From positions 29,624 to 93,623 of the forward strand of contig MGPH01000052.1 in NCBI GenBank assembly GCA_001797365.1: a DNA stretch of 64,000 nucleotides, read 5' to 3'. The position numbers and the translations under genes are program-made. Shown piece by piece: positions 51,413 through 60,039 of the stretch (position 1 is its first letter; every line of letters starts with the position of its first letter). Origin of the DNA: Deltaproteobacteria bacterium GWA2_45_12 (GTDB lineage Bacteria > UBA10199). Under the pieces are notes generated by a model. It worked only from the letters and a program-made list of their open reading frames with translations, was not told the origin of the DNA and did not search any database.

Positions 51413-53843
51413 TTGGCACCTTTTCTTCTACACGCTTTCCGTGCCCTGATATACCACTGGTTCCGGTAATGTGAATCTGATACGTTGGCGTCTCGGATTT
51501 CTCTAAATTGAGCATGATTTTTTGGCGATATTTTTTCCCATTAACGGTACTTGTGATTTGATGGGTTGGTCTTATGTAATCATAGAATAGAGGCTTGAGT
51601 GAATAATTTGCCGTTGGAGTTAAAAATGGAATCTGAAATTGAAGATCCCATTCGTTATGACTTGTTTGTTTTACTTTTGTAATGGGAATGTACATTTTGA
51701 GATTATCTGGTCCTTGCAACTCAAAGGTCATGCGCTTAACGGATTTTTCGTTAAAGGAGAGCAAATCAAGATCACCAGGAACTTCGGGGATTGTCATATG
51801 TAAGGTTGTGGTCTCGCCTGCTTGCAATTCTGATTTGGCAAGCTTCCACTTCATGGAATGGTTGCGTTCAAAGTCGTCAACAGAAACTGAATCAATGGGG
51901 GAGTTCTGGGGAGGGGGCTCTTTTGCTGGTCGTAAATGAGGATCTGGATAATTGATCCCTTTCAAATAGGGAATATCAAGAAAAGCATTGATCGAAATTT
52001 GCCATTCACCAGCAGGGGCAGTGGGCAACTTAAAACTCAAAGTTCCTGCGACATGGAGTTTTTTGTTTCCATTTCTATAATCCCACCAACGGTCTTGTCG
52101 ATCGAACAGCAATGGAATTTTTAAGCGGCGTTTATTTTCCACCACATCCAAACGAGCTGTGCCAATTTCTTGAAAGCCTTCGAAATAAATATCCCCAGAT
52201 GCTATTGCTTGAACAAGAACGTCGTCAGTATCCGAAGACTGCACTTCCAATATGGTCCATGGAAATGGAGCTGGATATTTAGGCAGTTGTAGGCTCAAGG
52301 CATCGAAAGGGCTTGTTGCTTGGGGTGGTAAGGTAAAGGGGAAACTGATTCGTGCTTGTTTCCCCCCTGCAGTCACCACATCAAAGGCTACGTTGAGCTG
52401 TGCATCCTTCAATTTAAAAAAATGCTGATAGGGAAGAGTAAAAGTGTAGGCGGAAGAATCTTTTCCTTCACTTTTTTGTGCCATAAGGTTTTGGAAATAA
52501 TAAACCCTTCCAATTTTTGTGTTGCTCTCAAGATAGACTGTCATGTTTAATTTATTGGGCAACTGCAAGGCATCTTTTTTTGTTGGCGCTGGATTGATAA
52601 TGTTGACTTGAAATGTAATTTTATCGTTGGCTGTCTGCAATGGTGCCACTTTGAACACAGTCGCTTGTGCTGGTTCAGGAATAACGACTTCTCCAGTGAC
52701 TGGAATGTTTAATCGGAAACCCTTACTTTTTTCTTCAAGAACAACAACGGCACTTTTTTTTTCAACAACAACAACGGCAGCTTGTTTACGAATGTAGCTT
52801 GCTCCATTCAATACATAAGTGCCGGGTTTTGTCCAAGGCAGGATGGCTGATAAGCTATAATAAAGGCCCTTCTCTCCGGGCACGGGCTTAAAAGGTGACC
52901 AGCTTCTTTCTACGACTTCTCCAAGGCCCCCCTGGATGTTTATATCAGTAGCAATATTAGCTTGGACTATGGAATGAAACTGCCACGGAACATCTGATGG
53001 TAGTTGAATAAAAATGCCAATATATTTTTCTGTAACAAAGGGAGTTCCTTTCGCTTTGTTGTCTAAGGCCATGGTTGCCAGTTCCTGAAGAGTTTTTTCC
53101 GGAATGACAACCTCGCCTTCTGGTAGTTGAATGATTTTCGAAGAGACTTCCTGAGTTTGAGCAGGTTTAGTTGTTTCAAGCTTAGGTTCAGCCTTGGCAG
53201 CCTGTTGAGGTTTATTCAAGAGCGCTTCAAAAACATAATGTCTCTGGCCTGCCACTTCATGTTCGAGAAAATATTCCATACCTGAAAAAAGTTGCTGGCC
53301 CACACGGGTCGATTCATTTTCTTTCCAGCCCGCTTCCAAAGCGCAGAATGCTGTTGCGTTTTTTGTTTTGGTTTGGTCGCGCCATGTCGACCAAAGTGGA
53401 GTGCAGAGAAAATCAGGATTGTTATAATAAGGGACAAAACCATCAGCTAAGACATAGCTGCTGCCGTTTCGTTCATAGACAACATAATTTTTGAGCCACC
53501 CAATGACTTCTGCAAATTTATGCTCGCGATATCCAATGGAAGCTGTCTGAAAAATTATTTTTTTGAAACGCTTTTTTAACTCCTCTCCCCCGTACGTTTC
53601 TAGCGTTTTTATGAACGAGCTGATGGTTTCTGCTTCAACCCCATAAGCGGCAATGCGATCCCTCAAAATATAAAAAAGGTTACTTTTGGCGTTAGGGTTA
53701 TTTTGCTGCGCTTTGATAAATTGCTCATCAGCTGTGAATCGAGCGTTCCAATCGATGGGAGGCAGGGGACTGTCTTTCGGCGTTATTTGCTTATAAACCG
53801 CCGTTACTGCCTTTTCAGTCACTTTTAAGGATTTTTCTACCAT
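51405..53843 (-). CDS. Large beta-rich protein of the two-gene cassette, unknown
   Basis: An 812-residue protein with no signal peptide and no family I recognise. Residues 1-210 are helical with many aromatics (DWNARFTADEQFIKAQQNNP). From about residue 240 to the end the sequence looks like consecutive beta-sandwich domains (GEVVIPEKTLQEL, GEVVIPEPAQATVFKVAP as two similar phrases; long amphipathic strands thereafter). The duplicated GEVVIPE phrase suggests related domains. It is the first gene of the cassette and overlaps the hydrolase-like gene. A structural carrier or secreted-effector delivery role is possible, but not shown. Confidence 0.6.
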   Translation of the reverse strand: MVEKSLKVTEKAVTAVYKQITPKDSPLPPIDWNARFTADEQFIKAQQNNPNAKSNLFYILRDRIAAYGVEAETISSFIKTLETYGGEELKKRFKKIIFQTASIGYREHKFAEVIGWLKNYVVYERNGSSYVLADGFVPYYNNPDFLCTPLWSTWRDQTKTKNATAFCALEAGWKENESTRVGQQLFSGMEYFLEHEVAGQRHYVFEALLNKPQQAAKAEPKLETTKPAQTQEVSSKIIQLPEGEVVIPEKTLQELATMALDNKAKGTPFVTEKYIGIFIQLPSDVPWQFHSIVQANIATDINIQGGLGEVVERSWSPFKPVPGEKGLYYSLSAILPWTKPGTYVLNGASYIRKQAAVVVVEKKSAVVVLEEKSKGFRLNIPVTGEVVIPEPAQATVFKVAPLQTANDKITFQVNIINPAPTKKDALQLPNKLNMTVYLESNTKIGRVYYFQNLMAQKSEGKDSSAYTFTLPYQHFFKLKDAQLNVAFDVVTAGGKQARISFPFTLPPQATSPFDALSLQLPKYPAPFPWTILEVQSSDTDDVLVQAIASGDIYFEGFQEIGTARLDVVENKRRLKIPLLFDRQDRWWDYRNGNKKLHVAGTLSFKLPTAPAGEWQISINAFLDIPYLKGINYPDPHLRPAKEPPPQNSPIDSVSVDDFERNHSMKWKLAKSELQAGETTTLHMTIPEVPGDLDLLSFNEKSVKRMTFELQGPDNLKMYIPITKVKQTSHNEWDLQFQIPFLTPTANYSLKPLFYDYIRPTHQITSTVNGKKYRQKIMLNLEKSETPTYQIHITGTSGISGHGKRVEEKVPNE

Positions 53844-53930
53844 AGATCATTGAATGCATAGCCACCCTATAACAGTTATCGGTAGATTTTTGGGAAAGTT
53901 GTTAGATAACAAGACGTTTGTAACAAGGCG

Positions 53931-53958
53931 TGCTCTGGAAAAAAACGGGAAATGAAAG
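53931..53958 (+). repeat. 28-bp direct repeat, right copy
   Basis: Identical to 50251-50278. This copy is non-coding and lies between the cassette and the 1260-residue surface protein gene. Just outside it the sequence differs from the left copy on both sides, so the repeat is sharply bounded. Upstream of it 53874-53917 shows GTTATC/GATAAC inverted motifs. Confidence 0.85.
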
Positions 53959-53966
53959 CGATACGG

Positions 53967-56900
53967 CTACACTTCATTTTTGTTCCAACGAATTAGAACA
54001 ACAACGCCACCAAAAAATATCATGATCAAAAACACGGCTGATTTCCCCTCGGTTGATGGCAAAAGGGAACATCCCCCACCGCTTCCCGCCGAACCCGAAC
54101 TTCCTTCATCATCCCCTTCCCCAATAGCTCCACCATCATCCCCCTGAACAGCTCCCAGGAAACCGTTTCCGACAACGGCAAAATCGGTGAGATGGTTTTG
54201 ACTAAACGAGATGGTATCGGTGCTCCCATTAATTGTGGAATTGTTGATCTGCGTATAGGTTCCTGCAGAATCATCATAATAACTGGGTTCAATATCTCCC
54301 GTGGTAAGGCCCATGTTTTCAACCTGGGTGTTGTTGAAAGCAAGGGTGAATGTAGCGGGAGAATTCAATTGCGTAATGGCCACGTTGTTTTCATCAAAAG
54401 CATAGACAGAATAAGCGTAAAACGAAGCAGGTATCTTATTTGAGGTAAAGGGAGTGATGGTGATATCAACATTGACCGTCACCGTCTCATCGGCATCCCC
54501 CAAGGATCCTTGGGGAAAGAAAAACGATGTCCCGTCTGAAAGTTCAATAGAAACCGATTGGGTGGAAGCATCCGTCACCGTCATGCTTTTTGATTCAGGA
54601 ACGGTGGCCACATGATCCACTGCCAAAGTTCCCGTTCCCCCCTCGGCCGTACAGGTGACTGAAGTTGCCTCCGAAAGATAAATGGCATTGGCCACCTTTT
54701 TATGAGCCACACAATACCAGGTGTCATCGGTCGTGCAGGGAACAGTCGCTTGTCCACTTTCATCGGCGGTGGTTTCAAAGGACCCACCCTGGGGAGAAAA
54801 ACAATCAATGGTGCTGTAAGCCACAGGGCTCGAAGAAGCTGATTCGTCAGCATTGACAACCGCCTTTAAAGGAGTGGGGGCCTTCGATCGCCCGGCACCC
54901 ACGATCAAAGCTCGAACGGACTTTAAAGAAATCGAAGCCGCCACCTCATCTTCGGTAACCGTTATCAGGGTGGATCCGTCAGGCTCCTTAAAAGAAAGGC
55001 TTACTGAAGATGTCTGGTTGGCCACAACCGTGACTGCTTGTTCTTCAGGGTTATTCAACGATTCATCAATTTTCATGCTGTTGGGAACATGGGCATTGAC
55101 ATAATAAACAGTGCCCGAACCAGCCGCCGCACTGACATTGAGATTGCACTGACCATTTGCGTCCGTTTGACACCAACCCGAGCCGAAATTCCGCTGATAA
55201 TCATTAGCCCCTTCTTGCGCCGAAGAATAGGGATTGGCCTGAACGGTGACATTGGATCGACCACTGCCGTCCAAATCCAAAACAGTCACCTGAATGGTTC
55301 CCGTTTTTAAGAGAGTGATATTTTGGGCGACGGTTCCCGATGAACTTACCGTCACGGTGCTTGTCGTTGTTCCTGAAGAAGCCGAGGCCCAACCGCTTGC
55401 CGGATTGATCCAGTAACCCAACATCCATTCCCCTTCCGAAAGATCACAGGAAAAGCTTGAAGTGGTTGCCGTACAACTTCGATACATTTTACCCTTGGTG
55501 GCATAGACAGAAATATAGCCCGTATCGGAAAGATCAACGGCATCCCCATCGCCATCGACATAGGCTCCCGAAACAGCATTCTCAATAATCGGAGCCATGG
55601 TTATATTGACCGAACCCACTCCATCGCTGCAGGTGCCGATTTCTTCGGAATCCCCGACATAATCCGAATCATAAAACCATACATTGAATGAATACTCTGT
55701 TCCTTCCTGAACTTTGACGATCCCCGTTCCCGATTGCAACCAGCCCCATATGCCATAAAAATAATCCCCCGATCCAAAAGAAGTAGGCGTTGCATCGACA
55801 CTTCCGGAAACAGTGGAAATGATATTCCCGTTTGAATCAACCGCATTGACCGTCATGGAACAATCGCAGGTTGGAAACGTAAAATTGAGTGTTTGGCTCC
55901 CGCTGGTCGCTGTAACAGCCTGCATTCCCTCGTTACTGTAATTGCAGATGTCGGTATTGGATCCATCCCATGTATTAGCTGAGGCCGTCACATTGTAAGT
56001 TCTTCCTTCAACAGCATACACGGTATAAGTTCCATCATCGGCCGTTTCGGTCCAGAAATAATCCCCTGTATAAGTGGAACCACTATAGCTATTTCCATTG
56101 ATGTAGGCCTGAATCCCGTTTCCATCGCCATCGGTCACCCTTCCCGTAATTTGGGATGTTTTTTCTTGCATGACCAAACTAACTGAAGTGGTTTGGTTAG
56201 AACTTACCGTCACTTCCTGGCTTGTTGCCGCCAGATCTTGCCGATCCCATGGGGGATAAACCGACACGGTATAGGTTCCCGCCGGTAGAGTGGTTGTAAA
56301 AGCGCCACTAGAGTTGGTTTGGGCGGAAGCATACACCTGGGTTGAACTGGCAGTCCCCCCACTCACGGTAGCTGCCTTGACAACGTTAGCACTTACCGAT
56401 GCGGATGTTTGACCAGAAATTTGGTAGGCATTAATACTCACCCAGATATTGGCCAGTCCCGAAGATCCGTCTGTGACAATGCCCGACAAAGTGGCATCGT
56501 TTTCAAGAAAGGTCAGCGTTACATCAATGGGCTCGTTATCGCTTTCTTCAACAACGACGGTTGCCTGAGGGTAACCCGTTGCATCACAAGAATTCCAATT
56601 GAGGCAATAAGCCGAACACATGTAGGTTCCCGTCCCCACATCCAGTTCGTAAATTCCATTGCTTGACTCATAGTCAGATACATAATCCCAGGCTCCCCCT
56701 TGCTGATAGCATGATACCGACATCCCACTGATGATGGCCCCATCCCCCGCATATAATTGCACATGAATATCCTTGTCCTTAACCTGGTAGGCCAATTCGG
56801 CATCCACCGTTGTATCTGAAGAATTGACCGTGACATAAGTACTTGGATTTCCCGAATAGCTGCATGGCCATGTGTTGCAATAGGAAGAGCAATAATAAGT

Positions 56901-57749
56901 GCCTTCTGTTACTAAAATTTCATACAGACCCGCATCGGAAGCCTCCGACGTGCTTGAATAACCCCATGGGGATGCTTGCTGACTGCAAGAAACCGTCATT
57001 CCATCGGTCACTTCCTCACTTCCGGCTGTCACAGCGATACGGATTGTCTTGTCCTTGACGCTTGCTGTCAGTGCGGCTGTGGCGGCATCACCCCCATCGG
57101 TAACAGTAACAGTAGCCTGACTAAAATTGCTATAGGGACATGAGCTGCCCTGATTATTCCAGTAAGTCCAATCACAATAGGCGTAACAGGTGTAAGTCCC
57201 GGGTGTAGAATTCAACACATAAACACCCTCTGTGGACTCATCAATCCAGGCATAACCCCAAGGCGAAGAGTTTTGGGAACATGAAACATCCATTCCCTCT
57301 GTAACAGGAGTGCCTCCTGCGCTTAGCGTCACCTCGATGGTTTCATCCTTGGAGATAAACTGAAGATTTTTTTCCTGAGTCTGGGCACAATCAATAGAAA
57401 CGGATTCATAGCTTGTGCTACTTGAAGCCGAGGAATTACCCCACTGATAGGCGTACACTTCGCAAGAACTCCAGCTGTAACTCGAATAAGTAGAAGAGCA
57501 GGGATTATAAAAATCATCGCTTGACTCAAACTCATATTCTCCATTTGAATTTGTTTGGGTCCAATCTGAAGAATAAATCCACCCAGACCCACGGCAGGAA
57601 AGACTTACCGAGGCACTTCCCGTATAAGCCTCATTATTAAATTGAACCTGACCTTGAAGATAGACAGAAGCGTAACCATCAAGGCTAAGGCTAAAAACAA
57701 AAACGAGAAAAAAGACAAAAATCCCCCAAATCCTTTGGATAGATCCCAT
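53967..57749 (-). CDS. Large surface protein with Cys-rich repeats and a C-terminal sorting-type tail
   Basis: A 1260-residue exported protein: signal peptide (IWGIFVFFLVFVFSLSLDGYA), then about four tandem 85-95 residue repeats built on a GM-x-VSC-x-Q core with PWGY, ESxxGxYE and GTYxCxxYC. Next come several carboxypeptidase-regulatory-like beta-sandwich domains (GIVTDGSSGLANIWVSINAY, GRVTDGDGNGIQAYINGNSY), a Ser/Thr-rich region, and a ZU5-like stretch (VSIELSDGTSFFFPQGSLGD). It ends GSAGSGGGCSLLPS, a membrane span (AVFLIMIFFGGVVVLI) and RWNKNEV, a Cys-TM-basic tail like MYXO-CTERM-type sorting signals. Likely surface anchored; adhesin or structural role inferred. Confidence 0.82.
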   Translation of the reverse strand: MGSIQRIWGIFVFFLVFVFSLSLDGYASVYLQGQVQFNNEAYTGSASVSLSCRGSGWIYSSDWTQTNSNGEYEFESSDDFYNPCSSTYSSYSWSSCEVYAYQWGNSSASSSTSYESVSIDCAQTQEKNLQFISKDETIEVTLSAGGTPVTEGMDVSCSQNSSPWGYAWIDESTEGVYVLNSTPGTYTCYAYCDWTYWNNQGSSCPYSNFSQATVTVTDGGDAATAALTASVKDKTIRIAVTAGSEEVTDGMTVSCSQQASPWGYSSTSEASDAGLYEILVTEGTYYCSSYCNTWPCSYSGNPSTYVTVNSSDTTVDAELAYQVKDKDIHVQLYAGDGAIISGMSVSCYQQGGAWDYVSDYESSNGIYELDVGTGTYMCSAYCLNWNSCDATGYPQATVVVEESDNEPIDVTLTFLENDATLSGIVTDGSSGLANIWVSINAYQISGQTSASVSANVVKAATVSGGTASSTQVYASAQTNSSGAFTTTLPAGTYTVSVYPPWDRQDLAATSQEVTVSSNQTTSVSLVMQEKTSQITGRVTDGDGNGIQAYINGNSYSGSTYTGDYFWTETADDGTYTVYAVEGRTYNVTASANTWDGSNTDICNYSNEGMQAVTATSGSQTLNFTFPTCDCSMTVNAVDSNGNIISTVSGSVDATPTSFGSGDYFYGIWGWLQSGTGIVKVQEGTEYSFNVWFYDSDYVGDSEEIGTCSDGVGSVNITMAPIIENAVSGAYVDGDGDAVDLSDTGYISVYATKGKMYRSCTATTSSFSCDLSEGEWMLGYWINPASGWASASSGTTTSTVTVSSSGTVAQNITLLKTGTIQVTVLDLDGSGRSNVTVQANPYSSAQEGANDYQRNFGSGWCQTDANGQCNLNVSAAAGSGTVYYVNAHVPNSMKIDESLNNPEEQAVTVVANQTSSVSLSFKEPDGSTLITVTEDEVAASISLKSVRALIVGAGRSKAPTPLKAVVNADESASSSPVAYSTIDCFSPQGGSFETTADESGQATVPCTTDDTWYCVAHKKVANAIYLSEATSVTCTAEGGTGTLAVDHVATVPESKSMTVTDASTQSVSIELSDGTSFFFPQGSLGDADETVTVNVDITITPFTSNKIPASFYAYSVYAFDENNVAITQLNSPATFTLAFNNTQVENMGLTTGDIEPSYYDDSAGTYTQINNSTINGSTDTISFSQNHLTDFAVVGNGFLGAVQGDDGGAIGEGDDEGSSGSAGSGGGCSLLPSTEGKSAVFLIMIFFGGVVVLIRWNKNEV

Positions 57750-57927
57750 ACCCTTCCCCCTTCAAGCACCCCGTGAAATATTCCCTATTCTATAGACAGT
57801 CATTTTTTTGAACAACATAAAAGATGAGTCAATGTTTTTTTGACGCTTAATTTTTAGTAATTTTAAGTGTTTAGGAGAAATAAAAAATTTCACATTTTAA
57901 GAAGGGAAATGAAAACACCCCCATTTG

Positions 57928-57978
57928 AGGGCGAATACAAGATTCGCCCGTACGGGCGATCCTTGTGATCGCCCTTAT
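57928..57978. repeat. Palindromic repeat beside the antitoxin relic
   Basis: GGGCGAATACAAGATTCGCCC forms one hairpin (in two halves), followed by GGGCGATCCTTGTGATCGCCC as a second. These resemble the GTAGGGG/CCCCTAC family interior. The 57750-57927 stretch before it is AT-rich; it should hold the promoter of the surface protein gene, but no strong pair of boxes stands out. Confidence 0.55.
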
Positions 57979-57987
57979 TTGCTGCCA

Positions 57988-58068
57988 AAGGATGCGGAGG
58001 GATTTGTGGATATTGATGAGGTCGATGATTCGTTCGAGCTTGTCGCGGTCATTGTCCAGGACGGTGTC
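57988..58068 (-). pseudogene. Relic of an Xre/MbcA-type antitoxin gene
   Basis: The minus strand translates to VLDNDRDKLERIIDLINIHK followed by SLRIL, matching the intact antitoxin at 25594-26001 over about 27 codons with almost no amino acid change, while the DNA differs at roughly a quarter of positions. Homology ends abruptly on both sides, against a palindromic repeat on the left and a GTGCCTGGCAC motif on the right. It cannot make a functional protein. Confidence 0.75.
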
Positions 58069-58082
58069 TTTTTTTCAACCCT

Positions 58083-58096
58083 TTGCCCACGTGCCT
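58083..58096. repeat. GTGCCTGGCAC motif, copy 1
   Basis: TTTGCCCACGTGCCTGGCAC ends near 58099 and matches TTTGCCCGCGTGCCTGGCAC at 60010-60029 with one difference. GTGCCTGGCAC is an odd-length palindrome. Related forms occur at 50301-50311. Confidence 0.5.
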
Positions 58097-58144
58097 GGCA
58101 CAATAGCGGGATAAGTTTCATCCATAAGTTCTAGAATCGTTTCC

Positions 58145-59839
58145 CTAGAAAGGCCCGTGCCTTGGCTTAGCTTTTGGGCGTAAGCCCTCATCCAATCTAT
58201 TGTCCAAATAATAACATTGGAGCTGCTTGACGCTAAAACCCGTAACTTCGGAGAGGAATTCAAGCAATTGGCGGGAGGGCACTTTTTCAAGACTGACATA
58301 GCAAAGAATCGCCTTAAGATTTATTTCGTACTGGCCACTTGGGGACTTGAATTTTCTCTCCATATCAAGAGCCACCTCATCGCCTTCTAAAAGCCAATCA
58401 AGAATCCTTCTTGGTATTTCATGATGCTCTTTGGCTCTTTGATCAAGCCTGGCCACATAAGCCGCATGGGTGCGCGTGGGAAGGTATAGCTCATGGCCTT
58501 CCCGCTCGGTCCAAGAGTGAGTCAGATGGGGAATGAAGGCTGCACGATTAAAAAGGGAAAAAAGGATATTCGGATCAAGGTCCAACGTCCCCGCAACGCA
58601 TTCCAAAAATGTTTTGTCAGGTCTTAATTGCTGGGGGGTCCAACGAGTCAATTTCCATAACCTGTTTTTAAGATGATTCTCATCGGTTCCCCGTGGGTGC
58701 CCCTGCCTACGGATGATCTCGTCCTTCAACCGTTGCACACTCACCGGCCAGCTTTGAGCGCGTATGCGCTGCAAAACAAGTTCTGTGGGTGAGTCGCCAT
58801 AAATTTCGACAATAAGTTCGGCGATTGGACGCCCCCCGGCTTGCAGGCGGGCATAGGCCGTTGTTGTTTCGTTTGCGGCAACAGCCTCTGTCCCCACCGC
58901 CTTGTCTTGAGTAACCATAAGTGCTTGAGCTTGGCTTCTCCTTATGGATCTTGCAGAGGGAGGACGAGTACGAGGTTCTTTGGAATATTTTTTGGGTGGT
59001 AATTTCTGTGGCTGGGATGGTGCAGACATTCGTGCCCGTTCTTTATGACGCTCTGGACATTGGTTCACCTGTTCCATGTAAAATTCAATGACAGCAGCTC
59101 CGTATAAAAACTCGATGACAATTTTTAACTCTTCATCGCTAAAATCTTTTAGGGAAGCCAGATCAACAACGCGTGGCTCCTTTGGTAGCTTTTGGGATAA
59201 TGCCCGGATGATGATTTGAGCTTGGCGAGGCGGGTAACAAACCCACACCATCCCCTGAATAAAGGGACTATTGGAATTCTTAAAAGAGATGTGTGACCGC
59301 GTGGCCCTATCAGGCAAGGCTAAAACACGTTTCATTCTAACCAACGCTATCAATTCCTGATACATGGGAGGATTGGGACCCTCGGTTCCCCGAAGGCTTT
59401 CGATGATAAAGCGGGCCTCATCTTCAGGGGTACGGCGGGCTTCCGTGGGATGAAAGGCGCTCTCCATTGGGCTTACAGCCGGGGATCTTGATGGCGCACC
59501 AACATCATCTTGAGCCAGTTCAAGCCCTTCCACACTTCCCCAAAAAAAACGCGCTCTTTTTTGAAGCAGATCGGGCCCACTCCCATTCAGAGGGGAAAAA
59601 AATATCCCGTTACTACTCAACCCAAGAGCTTGGCCGGTACCAAGAGACAGAACAAAATTTTCGCCCAACTTGGGTTGGTAGCCCGTTTTCTCTAATGCCC
59701 GAAAGGCTCGATGTTTTTGCCAAGCAGGGGTTTGCCCCACCCTACTTCGAGGGCCTTGTCCTCGCGAACCAAATTGAGGAGCCGATGTAAACCTTGAGGA
59801 CAAGGCCAGCCCTCGAGGAAATGCAACAATTTTGAACAT
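58145..59839 (-). CDS. Orphan protein with FPRGLALSSRF head, unknown
   Basis: A 564-residue protein without signal peptide. The first 130 residues are Arg/Gly/Ser/Pro-rich and disordered. The middle has a basic Pro/Arg/Ser linker (PPKKYSKEPRTRPPSARS). The C-terminal 200 residues are helical (TTAYARLQAGGRPIAELIVEIYGD, then helix-turn-helix-like stretches such as PSRQLLEFLSEVTGFSVKQL). I recognise no family. The final 20 residues (DEGLRPKAKPRHGPF) lose helical character, while a neighbouring frame over 58075-58190 continues a protein-like run (LSRETILELMDETYPAIV), so a late frameshift is possible. The 5' end is duplicated at 61384-61478. Confidence 0.55.
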   Translation of the reverse strand: MFKIVAFPRGLALSSRFTSAPQFGSRGQGPRSRVGQTPAWQKHRAFRALEKTGYQPKLGENFVLSLGTGQALGLSSNGIFFSPLNGSGPDLLQKRARFFWGSVEGLELAQDDVGAPSRSPAVSPMESAFHPTEARRTPEDEARFIIESLRGTEGPNPPMYQELIALVRMKRVLALPDRATRSHISFKNSNSPFIQGMVWVCYPPRQAQIIIRALSQKLPKEPRVVDLASLKDFSDEELKIVIEFLYGAAVIEFYMEQVNQCPERHKERARMSAPSQPQKLPPKKYSKEPRTRPPSARSIRRSQAQALMVTQDKAVGTEAVAANETTTAYARLQAGGRPIAELIVEIYGDSPTELVLQRIRAQSWPVSVQRLKDEIIRRQGHPRGTDENHLKNRLWKLTRWTPQQLRPDKTFLECVAGTLDLDPNILFSLFNRAAFIPHLTHSWTEREGHELYLPTRTHAAYVARLDQRAKEHHEIPRRILDWLLEGDEVALDMERKFKSPSGQYEINLKAILCYVSLEKVPSRQLLEFLSEVTGFSVKQLQCYYLDNRLDEGLRPKAKPRHGPF

Positions 59840-60009
59840 GATGATCTAATTCGGCAAGGAGGGAAAAAGGTTGCTATGAGGAAAATTCTAAATCTGTCCA
59901 CTCATGTGTACAAAAAATCGGTTTTGACTCTTAAAAAGAGCATCTTTCCCTTTTTTATGTCGAAAAATGCCACCATCTATGGCTGGAATCATGACTCAAA
60001 AATTGGGGC

Positions 60010-60029
60010 CTTTGCCCGCGTGCCTGGCA
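60010..60029. repeat. GTGCCTGGCAC motif, copy 2
   Basis: TTTGCCCGCGTGCCTGGCAC, ten bases past the stop of the second ATPase gene. The 59881-60009 stretch to its left is AT-rich with no gene. Confidence 0.5.
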
Positions 60030-60039
60030 CCAACCCTTT

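Noticed and set aside
57925-58134. Plus-strand open frame over 57925-58134
   Set aside because: It is antisense to the antitoxin relic and repeat DNA; its residues follow from the minus-strand coding pattern.
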